Assembly (NCBI RefSeq): GCF_025947065.1
Contig: NZ_CP109994.1
Span: 4,216,001-4,280,000 of the forward strand
Source: Flavobacterium sp. N1736
Lineage (GTDB): Bacteria > Bacteroidota > Bacteroidia > Flavobacteriales > Flavobacteriaceae
Direction: 5' to 3'
Length of the DNA stretch: 64,000 nucleotides
The first letter of the stretch is position 1, and each line of letters opens with the position of its first letter. Both the position numbers and the translations under genes were made by a program. A model generated the notes under the pieces. It was given only the letters and a program-made list of their open reading frames with translations, did not search any database and had not been told where the DNA came from. Shown here piece after piece: positions 7,410 to 15,882 of this stretch.

Positions 7410-7589
7410 ATGAAAGACCTGAAAAATTTAAAAGGAATTGATGTTTTAAGTAAAAATGAGCAAAAAAGTATAATAGGAGGAGGTGGTCCCATAGCCTGTT
7501 ATTGTCCTGATGGAACTTTTGCCGGTATAGCTACTGACGGTGAAGGATGTGGTGGTATTATTGATCACAATTGCCCGTTGGACTCATAA
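7410..7589 (+). CDS. Double-glycine leader peptide with four core cysteines
   Basis: 59 residues, easily missed by length cut-offs. The leader (NLKGIDVLSKNEQKSII, then four glycines) shares L-S-K-N-E-Q-K with the six-cysteine peptide 0.8 kb upstream. The core after Gly24 or Gly26 is 33-35 residues with four cysteines (A-C-Y-C, G-C-G-G, N-C-P) and is Gly/Asp-rich. It sits between two terminator hairpins, so it seems to be expressed as its own short unit. No clear TAnnTTTG box lies just upstream. Function of the mature peptide unknown. Confidence 0.75.
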   Translation: MKDLKNLKGIDVLSKNEQKSIIGGGGPIACYCPDGTFAGIATDGEGCGGIIDHNCPLDS

Positions 7590-7626
7590 AAGATTTAGGA
7601 TTTTCTGATTTCTTAGAAAAGTTAAA

Positions 7627-7664
7627 AATGAAAGCTTTGTTATTTATTTAGCAAAGCTTTCATT
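7627..7664 (+). terminator. Hairpin terminator after the four-cysteine peptide gene
   Basis: A 13-bp stem (AATGAAAGCTTTG and complement) with a 12-base AT loop. The tail CATTATTTGAG is only moderately T-rich, so termination strength is uncertain. Confidence 0.6.
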
Positions 7665-7703
7665 CATTATTTGAGTATTGTAAATACAGTTAAAGATTTT
7701 TCT

Positions 7704-7711
7704 TAGGTTTG
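7704..7711 (+). promoter_or_regulatory. Possible -7 box (TAGGTTTG) for the exporter operon
   Basis: Exact TAnnTTTG match, but about 165 bases upstream of the exporter start, implying a long AT-rich leader. The rest of 7665-7877 holds no gene I can see. Confidence 0.35.
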
Positions 7712-7877
7712 ATTTTTAAAATATATTTAAAAATTTTCTTAAATTTATGATTTACAACGTATTATGTTTAAATATTGGCTTTTATTTAATCAAAATAAGA
7801 TTTTACATATTTAAACAACTCTTTTCTTTTTTAAGAATTTTTGTATAATATTGCTATTAAATAAACCCAATTAAGAA

Positions 7878-10070
7878 TTGAAAAAATTCACCAATTACAA
7901 ACAGGCAGATTATAAAGATTGCGGCCCTACGTGTTTAAAAATAATTGCTAAACATTATGGCAAGACAATCCATATTCAAGAGTTGCGGGATAACAGCGAA
8001 ACAACTCGTGAAGGAAGTAATTTGCTTTTTTTGAGCGATGCCGCAGAGAAAATTGGTTTTAGAACTTTAGGCGTAAAATTAAACGTAAAAAGGTTAGAAG
8101 AAGCTCCATTGCCTTGTATTCTGCACTGGAATAAAAATCATTATGTTGTTCTTTATAAAATCAAAAAAGGGAAATATTACATTTCTGATCCGGGTTTTGG
8201 TTTGATTGAATATAATGAAGAGGATTTTCTTAAATTCTGGATAGGAAATAATGCCGATGAACTGACTCAGGAAGGAATCGCATTACTGGTTGAAGCAACG
8301 CCTAAATTTTTTCAGTCAGAATTTGACAGAGAAGAAAACAAAGGCCTTGGATTTGGATTATTATCACAATACGTTTTGCGATATAAATCATTCCTAATGC
8401 AGTTAAGCATCGGTTTATTAGCAAGTAGTTTATTGCAGCTGATTTTTCCGTTTTTAACCCAAAGTATTGTCGATATTGGAATACAAAATCAAAATATCCA
8501 TTTTATATATTTGATTCTTTTTGCACAATTATTTCTTTTTGCCGGAAGAACAGGTTTAGAATTAATCAGAAGCTGGATATTATTGCATCTTTCAACCCGA
8601 ATAAATATCTCTTTAATATCAGACTTCTTCATTAAATTGATGAATCTACCAATTTCGTTTTTTGATGTTCGAATGACAGGCGATATCATGCAGCGTATTA
8701 ATGATCATAGACGAATTGAACGAATTTTAACCACATCATCATTAAATGTATTGTTCTCTGTAATAAATATGTTTGTTATGGGTGGCGTTTTGGCTTATTT
8801 TAATCTTCAGATTTTCTTTGTGTTTTTTGCCGGAAGTATTCTTTATTTTGGGTGGATTACTTTATTCTTAAAAAGAAGGGAAATTTTAGATTACAAACGT
8901 TTTGCCGAAGTTTCTCAGGAACAAAGTAAAGTGATGGAACTTATAAATGGTATGCAGGAAATCAAACTGCATAATGCCGAAAAACAAAAGCGCTGGGGAT
9001 GGGAATATGTACAGGCAAGACTTTTCAGGGTTTCAATAAAGGGATTGATTTTAGAACAAACTCAAACCATCGGATCTTCGGTAATTAATGAATTGAAGAA
9101 TATTTTTATCATATTTTTTTCTGCAAAATTAGTTATAGATGGTTCAATTACCCTTGGTATGATGCTGGCGATAAGTTCTATAGTTGGAAGTTTAAACGGA
9201 CCAATTACACAACTTATCGAATTTGTGAGAGAACTTCAGGATGCTAAAATTTCATTGGCAAGGTTATCTGAAATTCACGAAAAAGAAGATGAAACCCAAC
9301 AAGAAGCACACCAAACCAACGAAGTTCCATTTAACGGAGATATCGATATAAAAAGTATTTCGTATCGTTATTTAGGATCAGATATTCCCGTTCTCGAAAA
9401 TCTGAGTTTAATTATTCCGGCGAATAAAGTGACCGCAATAGTCGGCGTTAGCGGAAGCGGAAAAACAACACTCATGAAATTATTGCTTAAATTTTATGAA
9501 CCCAATACTGGAGAAATTAATATTGGAAATACACAATTGAAAAATATTTCCCAAAAAGCCTGGCGTTCTTACATTGGAGCCGTTATGCAGGAAGGTTTTA
9601 TTTTTAGTGATACAATTGCCAATAATATTGCTATTGGAGTTGATAAAGTCGATAAAGACCGTTTGGTTTATGCAGCCGATGTTGCAAATATAAAAGAATA
9701 CGTAAGCAGTTTGCCGCTTGGCTATAATACAAAAATTGGTTCAGAAGGATTAGGAATGAGCACAGGGCAAAAACAACGATTATTGATTGCCAGAGCAGTT
9801 TATAAAAATCCTGAAATCTTGTTTTTTGATGAAGCTACTTCAGCCTTAGATGCAAATAATGAAAGAGAAATCATGAGAAAACTCGATATTTTCTTCAAAG
9901 AAAAAACCGTCGTTGTTATCGCACACCGTTTAAGTACGGTAATGAACGCAGATCAGATTGTGGTTTTGGATAAAGGGAAAATTATCGAAATTGGATCTCA
10001 TTCGGCTTTAGTAGAACAAAAAGGAAATTATTTTGAGTTAGTTCGAAATCAATTACAATTAGGAAATTAA
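7878..10070 (+). CDS. C39-peptidase ABC transporter for double-glycine peptides
   Basis: 730 residues, full length for a peptidase-containing ABC exporter. The N-terminal C39 domain has the motif Q-x4-D-C-G-P-T-C with catalytic Cys15, His88 (N-H-Y-V-V-L) and Asp104 (S-D-P). A six-helix transmembrane domain follows, then an ATPase domain with Walker A G-V-S-G-S-G-K-T-T, a signature region G-M-S-T-G-Q-K-Q-R and Walker B ILFFDEATSALD. It cleaves leaders after Gly-Gly and exports the cores. The start is TTG: an in-frame stop lies 6 bases upstream and no ATG precedes the catalytic Cys. The adaptor gene begins two bases after its stop. The five leader peptides upstream are the obvious cargo. Confidence 0.92.
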   Translation: MKKFTNYKQADYKDCGPTCLKIIAKHYGKTIHIQELRDNSETTREGSNLLFLSDAAEKIGFRTLGVKLNVKRLEEAPLPCILHWNKNHYVVLYKIKKGKYYISDPGFGLIEYNEEDFLKFWIGNNADELTQEGIALLVEATPKFFQSEFDREENKGLGFGLLSQYVLRYKSFLMQLSIGLLASSLLQLIFPFLTQSIVDIGIQNQNIHFIYLILFAQLFLFAGRTGLELIRSWILLHLSTRINISLISDFFIKLMNLPISFFDVRMTGDIMQRINDHRRIERILTTSSLNVLFSVINMFVMGGVLAYFNLQIFFVFFAGSILYFGWITLFLKRREILDYKRFAEVSQEQSKVMELINGMQEIKLHNAEKQKRWGWEYVQARLFRVSIKGLILEQTQTIGSSVINELKNIFIIFFSAKLVIDGSITLGMMLAISSIVGSLNGPITQLIEFVRELQDAKISLARLSEIHEKEDETQQEAHQTNEVPFNGDIDIKSISYRYLGSDIPVLENLSLIIPANKVTAIVGVSGSGKTTLMKLLLKFYEPNTGEINIGNTQLKNISQKAWRSYIGAVMQEGFIFSDTIANNIAIGVDKVDKDRLVYAADVANIKEYVSSLPLGYNTKIGSEGLGMSTGQKQRLLIARAVYKNPEILFFDEATSALDANNEREIMRKLDIFFKEKTVVVIAHRLSTVMNADQIVVLDKGKIIEIGSHSALVEQKGNYFELVRNQLQLGN

Positions 10071-10072
10071 TC

Positions 10073-11362
10073 ATGGCAGAAGATACATTTGAATTAAGAA
10101 GTGAAGAAGTTCAGGACATTCTCACCAAAGTACCACATTGGATGATACGCTGGGGAACCGTTTTGATATTCGTTATACTTTTCATGCTGTTTTTTGTATC
10201 CTGGTTTATTAAATATCCCGATGTTGTAAATACTGAAATTGTAATTACAACCAATATTCCGCCAGAAAAAATAGTATCTAAGACATCAGGACGTATTGAA
10301 GCGATTTTGGTTAAGGATAAATCAATAATACAGAAAAATACAACGCTCGCTATTATTGAAAACACAGCTAATTACAAAGATGTTTTTTTATTAAAAAAAA
10401 TAATTGACGGTTATAACGTAAATGATTCAAAGAAAGATTTCCCGTTTCATTTACTAAAAAACACGCAGCTAGGAGAAATCGAAAGTGCTTATGCCGTTTT
10501 TCAAAAAGATTATCAGGCACAGGAATTAAATGAAAATCTGCATCCGTATGAAGTCGAAAACCGAGCGCAGATTTCAGAAAAGATTCAGATAAGAGAAAGA
10601 TTAGATATACTGCAACAGCAAAAAGTAATAAACGAAAGCGAATTACAGCTTCAAAAAAATGAGATTGCCCGTTTTGAAACCTTATTTAATAAAGGGATTA
10701 TTTCGGCTCAGGAAATGGAAGCTAAAAAACTAGGATATCTTCAGGCTCAGAAGAGTTATAAAAGCCTTTTGTCGTCTATTTCTCAATTGAGGTCATCTTT
10801 AATAGATAATACAAAATCAAGTCAGAATTCTCACATAAACAGCACGAAAGAAGAAGTTAATCTGGAGCGAGGTATGGCGCAATCTTTTTACCAGCTTAAA
10901 AAAGTGATAAAAGACTGGGAACTTAATTATACCTTGAAATCATCTGTTAGCGGTGTTGTAACTTTTTTACAGGTTTGGACAGAAAATCAAACCATAACTG
11001 CCGGAGATAATGTGTTTTCGATAATTCCTGATACAAAAAATGGTTTTGTTGGCAAAGTAAAAGCGCCTGCATTAAATTCAGGAAAAATAAAAGTAGGTCA
11101 AAAGGTAAATATAAGGCTGTCAAATTTTCCGGATAGAGAATTTGGTGTATTATATGGCAGAATTCAGAATATTTCTTTAGTTCCGGATAAGGATGGAAAT
11201 ATATTATTGGATGTTGCTCTTCCAAACGGATTACAAACATCGTATAAAAAACAGATCTTGTTTCAACAGGAAATGAAAGGAAATGCAGAAATTGTAACCG
11301 AAGATTTACGTTTATTAGAAAGAATTCTGTATCAGTTTAAGAGTATTTTTGAGCAGGTTTAA
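10073..11362 (+). CDS. HlyD-family membrane fusion protein, partner of the C39 exporter
   Basis: 429 residues: short cytoplasmic N terminus, one membrane segment (about 25-45, WGTVLIFVILFMLFFVSWF), a split lipoyl/barrel-sandwich domain around a long coiled-coil hairpin (about 125-265), and a beta-barrel region (SSVSGVVTFLQVW onward). It should link the ABC exporter to an outer-membrane channel across the periplasm. It lies two bases after the exporter gene, so the two are translated from one message. No TolC-like gene is in the cluster, so the outer-membrane channel must be encoded elsewhere. Confidence 0.9.
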   Translation: MAEDTFELRSEEVQDILTKVPHWMIRWGTVLIFVILFMLFFVSWFIKYPDVVNTEIVITTNIPPEKIVSKTSGRIEAILVKDKSIIQKNTTLAIIENTANYKDVFLLKKIIDGYNVNDSKKDFPFHLLKNTQLGEIESAYAVFQKDYQAQELNENLHPYEVENRAQISEKIQIRERLDILQQQKVINESELQLQKNEIARFETLFNKGIISAQEMEAKKLGYLQAQKSYKSLLSSISQLRSSLIDNTKSSQNSHINSTKEEVNLERGMAQSFYQLKKVIKDWELNYTLKSSVSGVVTFLQVWTENQTITAGDNVFSIIPDTKNGFVGKVKAPALNSGKIKVGQKVNIRLSNFPDREFGVLYGRIQNISLVPDKDGNILLDVALPNGLQTSYKKQILFQQEMKGNAEIVTEDLRLLERILYQFKSIFEQV

Positions 11363-11383
11363 GACTCTAATATAATAGATACT

Positions 11384-12091
11384 TTACATCTTCAAATAAA
11401 AATCCTTTGTAAGTTCAATATATTCAGGAGTATAAACATGTCTTTCGATTTCGATAATTAACTCATCGATTTCAATTTCAGGACTTTCATTTCGGCTAAA
11501 AGCCAATAAACTGCGCTTGATTTCAGATGTTGGAGTTCCTTTTACACGCGTAATTTTAGTTGGATATAATTCCCATTCTTTTGCTAGAGATATAAATTTC
11601 TGTTCTTCTTTATAAGGAAGAATAATGGAAAATATTCCATTTTCCGAAAGCAATAAATCAGCAGCTTCAACTAATTCTTCAAAAGGCATTGCATCCTGAA
11701 AGCGTGCTAAATCACGTTGTTCGTTTTCAGTTTTATAATCCTCTGCATAGAACGGTGGATTCGAAACAATCAGGTCATATTCGTCTTCCGGTTCTTCAAT
11801 AAATTCATCTAAGCCGGCATGAAAACAAAATAATCGATCACCCCAAGGAGAATTCTCGAAATTGTCAACCGCTTGTTCGTACGCATCTTCGTCAATTTCA
11901 AGAGCATCAATTTGTTCAGCATGAGTTCGCTGAGCAAGCATCAAAGCAATAATTCCGGTTCCCGCACCAATATCTAAAACACTAAACGGATTATGATGAA
12001 TTGGAGCCCAAGAACCCAATAAAACACCATCAGTTCCTACTTTCATAGCGGTTTTATCTTGTTGAACAGAAAATTGTTTAAATTGAAACAT
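11384..12091 (-). CDS. trmN6: tRNA1(Val) adenine-37 N6-methyltransferase
   Basis: 235 residues. Rossmann-fold SAM methyltransferase with SAM motif VLDIGAGTGIIALMLAQ and the N6-adenine catalytic motif N-P-P-F, preceded by the family-typical F-K-Q-F-S-V and K-V-G-T-D-G-V-L-L-G-S-W. The family (YfiC/TrmN6) methylates A37 of tRNA1(Val). It lies downstream of rimM and rpsP on the same strand, 103 bases from rimM, a common flavobacterial arrangement. Confidence 0.9.
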   Translation of the reverse strand: MFQFKQFSVQQDKTAMKVGTDGVLLGSWAPIHHNPFSVLDIGAGTGIIALMLAQRTHAEQIDALEIDEDAYEQAVDNFENSPWGDRLFCFHAGLDEFIEEPEDEYDLIVSNPPFYAEDYKTENEQRDLARFQDAMPFEELVEAADLLLSENGIFSIILPYKEEQKFISLAKEWELYPTKITRVKGTPTSEIKRSLLAFSRNESPEIEIDELIIEIERHVYTPEYIELTKDFYLKM

Positions 12092-12194
12092 CAGATTTAA
12101 ATTATAAGATTAACGAATGCTGATTTTTCTTTGATAACGAAGTGTGAAATTTTTATTTTCGGTTAAACAAATGACCGATTAAACAAATCAACTT

Positions 12195-12719
12195 TTAAAG
12201 ATACATTTCAACAAGCCCTTCAGGCAAATTCATGATAACTTTCTTATTCTCACGATCAATTTTTACAAGGAAATGATCGATCATCGGAATTAGCATTTCG
12301 ACTTCGCCATTTATAACTTCAAAAAGAGGCTGAGCGGTAGTATCGTTAACGGCAACAATTTTTCCAAAAACACCTAAACGCTGGTCTTCAATTTCGAAAC
12401 CGATAACTTCGTGGAAGTAAAATTTGTTACCGGAAAGTTTTGGCAACATATTTAAAGGAAGATAAATTGCATTACCCATAATGGCGTCTGCTTCTTCTTC
12501 TGTGTTCATGTCTTCAAAACGAATTCTAAGAAAATCATTTTTATGCAATGAACTTTTTTCAATAAAAAAAGGAACCAGGTGTTTGTTGCATTCAACAAAC
12601 ACTGATTCCAGGTTTTCGTATAACTCAGGTTCGTCCGTGTCTAAATAAGCCAGAACTTCACCTTTGAAACTAAATTTTTTAGCGATTTTACCTAAATAAA
12701 AACATTCTTCTTTACGCAT
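12195..12719 (-). CDS. rimM: 16S rRNA processing/maturation protein RimM
   Basis: 174 residues, normal length. N-terminal RimM beta-barrel (YLGKIAKKFSFKGEVLAYLDTD) and C-terminal PRC-barrel domain (FYFHEVIGFEIEDQRLGVFGKI, then MLIPMIDHFLVKIDRENKKV). It binds S19 and helps mature the 30S head. It follows rpsP by 15 bases, so the two form an operon. Confidence 0.95.
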   Translation of the reverse strand: MRKEECFYLGKIAKKFSFKGEVLAYLDTDEPELYENLESVFVECNKHLVPFFIEKSSLHKNDFLRIRFEDMNTEEEADAIMGNAIYLPLNMLPKLSGNKFYFHEVIGFEIEDQRLGVFGKIVAVNDTTAQPLFEVINGEVEMLIPMIDHFLVKIDRENKKVIMNLPEGLVEMYL

Positions 12720-12734
12720 TCTCGCTAGCTAAAA

Positions 12735-13307
12735 TTATGCTTCAGTTGTTTCGTTATTTTCTTCAGCAGCAGGAGCTTCTTCAGTAGCAGCTTCCGCTTC
12801 AACTTCAGCAACTTCTTCTTCAACTGCAGGAGTTGCAGCAGCGATAGCATCAGCTTCAGCCTGAGCTGCAGCAGCTAAACGTTTAGCATTAACTTCTTGT
12901 TCTGCTTTAAAAGCTTTAGCTTTAGCATCAGCTTGCGCTTTTGTTAAACCGTCTTTTTTAGCATCAACTTTTCCAGCTTTAGCATCTAACCAATCAGCTA
13001 ATTTTGCATCAGCTTGTTCTTGAGTTAAAGCACCTTTACGAATACCTCCATCAAGGTGGTGTTTCAATAAAGCACCTTTGTAAGAAAGAATTGCTCTTGC
13101 AGTATCAGTTGGTTGTGCACCATTGTGTAACCATTTAACTGCACTATCAAGGTTTAAGTCGATAGTTGCCGGGTTAGTGTTTGGATTGTAAGTACCGATT
13201 TTTTCTAAGTATTTACCATCTCTTTTTGAGCGTGCATCTGCAGCTACAACCCAGTAAAAAGGTTTTCCTTTTTTACCGTGTCTTTGTAATCTAATTTTTA
13301 CTGACAT
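12735..13307 (-). CDS. rpsP: 30S ribosomal protein S16 with long C-terminal extension
   Basis: 190 residues. The first 80 or so (VKIRLQRHGKKGKPFYWVVAAD, SRSKRDGKYLEKIGTYNP-like) are canonical S16. The remainder is a Lys/Ala/Glu-rich tail, ending in an Ala/Glu-rich acidic run, that roughly doubles the usual length of about 80-90. Such tails are common in Bacteroidota S16. First gene of rpsP-rimM(-trmN6), with its own promoter and a small hairpin in the untranslated leader. Confidence 0.95.
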   Translation of the reverse strand: MSVKIRLQRHGKKGKPFYWVVAADARSKRDGKYLEKIGTYNPNTNPATIDLNLDSAVKWLHNGAQPTDTARAILSYKGALLKHHLDGGIRKGALTQEQADAKLADWLDAKAGKVDAKKDGLTKAQADAKAKAFKAEQEVNAKRLAAAAQAEADAIAAATPAVEEEVAEVEAEAATEEAPAAEENNETTEA

Positions 13308-13326
13308 AATCGTATGATTAAATTTT

Positions 13327-13341
13327 GAGGTACTCGACCTC
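13327..13341 (-). other. Small hairpin in the rpsP 5' leader
   Basis: GAGGT, a 5-base loop and ACCTC, between the promoter and the rpsP start. It could be a regulatory or stability element; nothing else supports a role. Confidence 0.35.
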
Positions 13342-13356
13342 TGTTAATTAAGGGCG

Positions 13357-13364
13357 CAAAGATA
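13357..13364 (-). promoter_or_regulatory. -7 promoter element (TATCTTTG) for rpsP-rimM
   Basis: Exact TAnnTTTG match about 50 bases before the rpsP ATG. Confidence 0.7.
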
Positions 13365-13479
13365 TAATTTTTTTCTGAATTGTTTATTTAAATGCTTATT
13401 AAATAGTTTGTGTGTCATTTTTTGTTCCTGCAAGTAGTCTTTTTTTTATTTAAAATTCATTTATTTCTTCGAAATGCAA

Positions 13480-13487
13480 TATTTTTG
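13480..13487 (+). promoter_or_regulatory. -7 promoter element (TATTTTTG) for the DUF6252-like lipoprotein
   Basis: Exact TAnnTTTG match about 30 bases before the ATG. Confidence 0.6.
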
Positions 13488-13516
13488 CCTGGAATTCTAG
13501 TTCTAAAATACACAAT

Positions 13517-14008
13517 ATGAAAAAATGGTTCTCTCTGATAATGATTGTTTTTTTACTTTCGTCTTGCGCCGAAGATATAAAATTCAATAATCCGGCATTT
13601 CAAACGTTAAAAGACAATGTTTTTTGGAGAGCTCAAAGTTACAAAGCGAATATTACGACTACAGGCAATTTGGTTATCGAAGGCTCTTTAGGATTCGAAA
13701 AAATAGTTTTGCAAACCGCTTATCCATCAAAACAAACCTTTACTCTTGGTCAAAATAATATTTCAAAAGCAACTTATTCTAATTCCTTACCAGCAGAAAC
13801 AGAAGAATTTACCACCGGCACAAACATTGGTAACGGACAAATTGTGATCACAGATTATAATACTGATACGCATACCGTATCAGGAACATTTAAATTTACA
13901 GCAATAAATAGCGACGAAGAAAATACAGAAAAAACACAAATGAAATTTTCTGAAGGAGTATTTTATAAAGTCCCGGTTTCTCCTGCTTCAAATTTTATTA
14001 CGAATTAA
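13517..14008 (+). CDS. Lipoprotein, DUF6252-like
   Basis: 163 residues with a signal peptide ending in lipobox L-S-S-C (Cys17). The mature part is predicted beta-rich (FWRAQSYKANITTTGNLVIEG, VSGTFKFTAIN) with no catalytic motif. The pattern of C-A-E-D-I-K-F-N-N-P-A-F-Q followed by a short beta sandwich is what I recall for DUF6252 flavobacterial lipoproteins, function unknown. Single gene with its own promoter. Confidence 0.7.
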   Translation: MKKWFSLIMIVFLLSSCAEDIKFNNPAFQTLKDNVFWRAQSYKANITTTGNLVIEGSLGFEKIVLQTAYPSKQTFTLGQNNISKATYSNSLPAETEEFTTGTNIGNGQIVITDYNTDTHTVSGTFKFTAINSDEENTEKTQMKFSEGVFYKVPVSPASNFITN

Positions 14009-14108
14009 CATTTGCCAATAATTGATTCATTTTCCTGAATTCTGCTTTTTTAAATCAAAATAAAAACATAAATAAACTAATATATAGTAGATTAGAGAAA
14101 AATAAGAG

Positions 14109-14116
14109 TACATTTG
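14109..14116 (+). promoter_or_regulatory. -7 promoter element (TACATTTG) for the RRM protein
   Basis: Exact TAnnTTTG match 24 bases before the ATG. Confidence 0.65.
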
Positions 14117-14140
14117 CTACATTATTATAAATAAGTACAT

Positions 14141-14500
14141 ATGAACATTTTTGTTGGAAGCCTTCCATTCAGTATTGAGGAAGCAGATTTAAGAGAGTCT
14201 TTCGAGGCTTACGGAGCAGTAGATTCAGTTAAAATTATTACAGATAAATTTACTGGAAGAAGCAAAGGTTTTGGTTTCGTAGAGATGCCAAACGATGCGG
14301 AAGCTCAAAAAGCAATTGATGAATTGAACGGAGCTACTGTTCAAGGTCGTGCAATTGTAGTTAATAAATCTGAACCGAAACCTGAAGGTGAAAGAAGAAG
14401 CTTCAACAATAACAGCCGTGGTGGAGATTCACGCGGAGGTTATGGTGGAGGAAACAGCCGTGGTGGAAATGACCGTGGTGGTAACAGAGGAGGATATTAA
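14141..14500 (+). CDS. RNA-binding protein with one RRM domain and Gly-rich tail
   Basis: 119 residues: one RNA recognition motif (1-80) with RNP2 I-F-V-G-S-L and RNP1 K-G-F-G-F-V-E-M, then an Arg/Gly-rich tail (RGG-type repeats, about 90-119). It resembles the small Gly-rich RNA-binding proteins of Bacteroidota and cyanobacteria, thought to act as RNA chaperones, often under cold conditions. Monocistronic, with its own promoter and a strong terminator. Confidence 0.93.
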   Translation: MNIFVGSLPFSIEEADLRESFEAYGAVDSVKIITDKFTGRSKGFGFVEMPNDAEAQKAIDELNGATVQGRAIVVNKSEPKPEGERRSFNNNSRGGDSRGGYGGGNSRGGNDRGGNRGGY

Positions 14501-14520
14501 TATTTTTTTCTAAATATATA

Positions 14521-14553
14521 AAAGGGATCAACGAAAGTTGATCCCTTTTTTTA
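14521..14553 (+). terminator. Rho-independent terminator after the RRM gene
   Basis: A 12-bp stem (AAAGGGATCAAC and complement) with a GAAA tetraloop and a run of T residues. Confidence 0.9.
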
Positions 14554-14588
14554 TGCAGTAAAATTTGTTTAAAATTTGTTTAAAATTG

Positions 14589-14648
14589 TTTCAGGTTTCA
14601 AGTTTCAGGTTGCGTAACTTGAAACTTGAAACAAATAAAACTTGAAAC
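14589..14648. repeat. Imperfect palindrome of TTTCAAGTTTCAGG-type repeats
   Basis: GTTTCAAGTTTCAGGTT followed by AACTTGAAACTTGAAAC around a short centre, plus one more ACTTGAAAC. It lies between convergent genes, at the 3' end of leuB, and may end the leu transcript. Confidence 0.7.
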
Positions 14649-14652
14649 AATA

Positions 14653-15714
14653 TTATAAGTTTTCTACAAGCCAATCTCCAACTTCGCTGGTTTTGTATGC
14701 TTTAGTTCCTTTTGCGGCTAAATCTTCTGTAACAATTCCTTGTTCTAGTGATTTGTTTACAACTGCTCTAATCGCTTCGGCTTCGTCTTTAAGTCCAAAA
14801 GCATCTTCGAACATCATGGCTGCAGATAAAATAGTCGCTAACGGATTTGCAATATTTAATCCTGTTGCTTGCGGGTAAGATCCATGAATTGGTTCGTATA
14901 ATGAAGTATGCTCTCCAACAGAAGCTGATGGCATTAATCCCATAGAACCTGAAATTACAGAAGCTTCATCTGTTAAGATATCTCCAAATAAATTTTCAGT
15001 GATTAATACATCGTAAGAGTTTGGCCATTGAACCAAACGCATAGCCACAGCATCAACAAATTCGTATGAAACAGTAACTTCAGGATAATCTTTTTCCATT
15101 GCTTGAACTGTTTCTCTCCATAAACGTGAAGTTTCCAAAACGTTTGCTTTATCAACACAACATAATTTTTTGCTTCGTGTCATGGCTAATTCGAAACCTT
15201 TTTTAGCCAAACGCTGCACTTCAGCTCTGGTGTAAACACAATTATCAAAAGCAGTTTCTCCGCCGTCTCTTCTTCCTTTTTCTCCAAAGTAGATTCCGCC
15301 TGTTAGCTCTCTTAGGAAAACCAAATCAGTTCCTTCGATTCTTTCTCTTTTTAAAGGAGAATTATCAATTAAAGATGGGAAAGTAAAAGTAGGACGAACA
15401 TTCGCAAATAAACCTAATTTTTTACGCATCAATAATAAACCTTGTTCAGGGCGAACTGGTGCGCTTGGATCGTTATCATATTTTGGGTGACCAATTGCTC
15501 CAAATAAAACGGCATCTGCTTTCATACAAACTTCGTGTGTTTCATCAGGATAAGGAACTCCCACAGCATCAATTGCCGCAGCTCCGGTTAAAGCCGGTGT
15601 CCATGTTATTTCGTGATTGAATTTTTTTGCAATAGCATCAGATACTTTTACAGCTTCATTAATTACCTCAGGACCAATTCCGTCTCCTGCTAAAAGGGCT
15701 ATGTTTAATTTCAT
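14653..15714 (-). CDS. leuB: 3-isopropylmalate dehydrogenase
   Basis: 353 residues, normal length. It begins NIALLAGDGIGPEVI (NAD-binding region), contains FLRELTGGIYFG, the metal/substrate region LFGDILTDEASVISGSMGLMPSAS and EPIHGSYPQATG. It oxidises and decarboxylates 3-isopropylmalate, and homologues also take citramalate-derived substrates in isoleucine synthesis. Last gene of the leuC-leuD-cimA/leuA-like-leuB group. Confidence 0.95.
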   Translation of the reverse strand: MKLNIALLAGDGIGPEVINEAVKVSDAIAKKFNHEITWTPALTGAAAIDAVGVPYPDETHEVCMKADAVLFGAIGHPKYDNDPSAPVRPEQGLLLMRKKLGLFANVRPTFTFPSLIDNSPLKRERIEGTDLVFLRELTGGIYFGEKGRRDGGETAFDNCVYTRAEVQRLAKKGFELAMTRSKKLCCVDKANVLETSRLWRETVQAMEKDYPEVTVSYEFVDAVAMRLVQWPNSYDVLITENLFGDILTDEASVISGSMGLMPSASVGEHTSLYEPIHGSYPQATGLNIANPLATILSAAMMFEDAFGLKDEAEAIRAVVNKSLEQGIVTEDLAAKGTKAYKTSEVGDWLVENL

Positions 15715-15822
15715 TTTTTAAAGTTTCTAAGATTCTGAGTTTCTAAGATTCTAAGTTTTTTTCTTAGCTGGTCAGAATTTTAATTTATAATTGTTTTTAG
15801 GTTTTTGTGTTCTAAGGTTTTG

Positions 15823-15876
15823 AAGTTGCTTAGATTCTAAGTTTTTTATCTCAGAACCTTAGAATCTCAGCAACTT
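15823..15876. repeat. 19-bp inverted repeat in the cimA-leuB gap
   Basis: AAGTTGCTTAGATTCTAAG at 15823-15841 and its complement (one mismatch) at 15858-15876, directly after the stop codon of the upstream gene. The rest of the gap (15715-15822) holds more TTCTAAGATTCT-type copies. It could attenuate transcription into leuB or stabilise the upstream message. Confidence 0.75.
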
Positions 15877-15882
15877 AGAGTC

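Noticed and set aside
4340-11362. Lanthipeptide or radical-SAM modified bacteriocin cluster
   Set aside because: No LanB/LanC/LanM, radical-SAM or YcaO enzyme is encoded among these genes; the redox protein is the only maturation factor visible.
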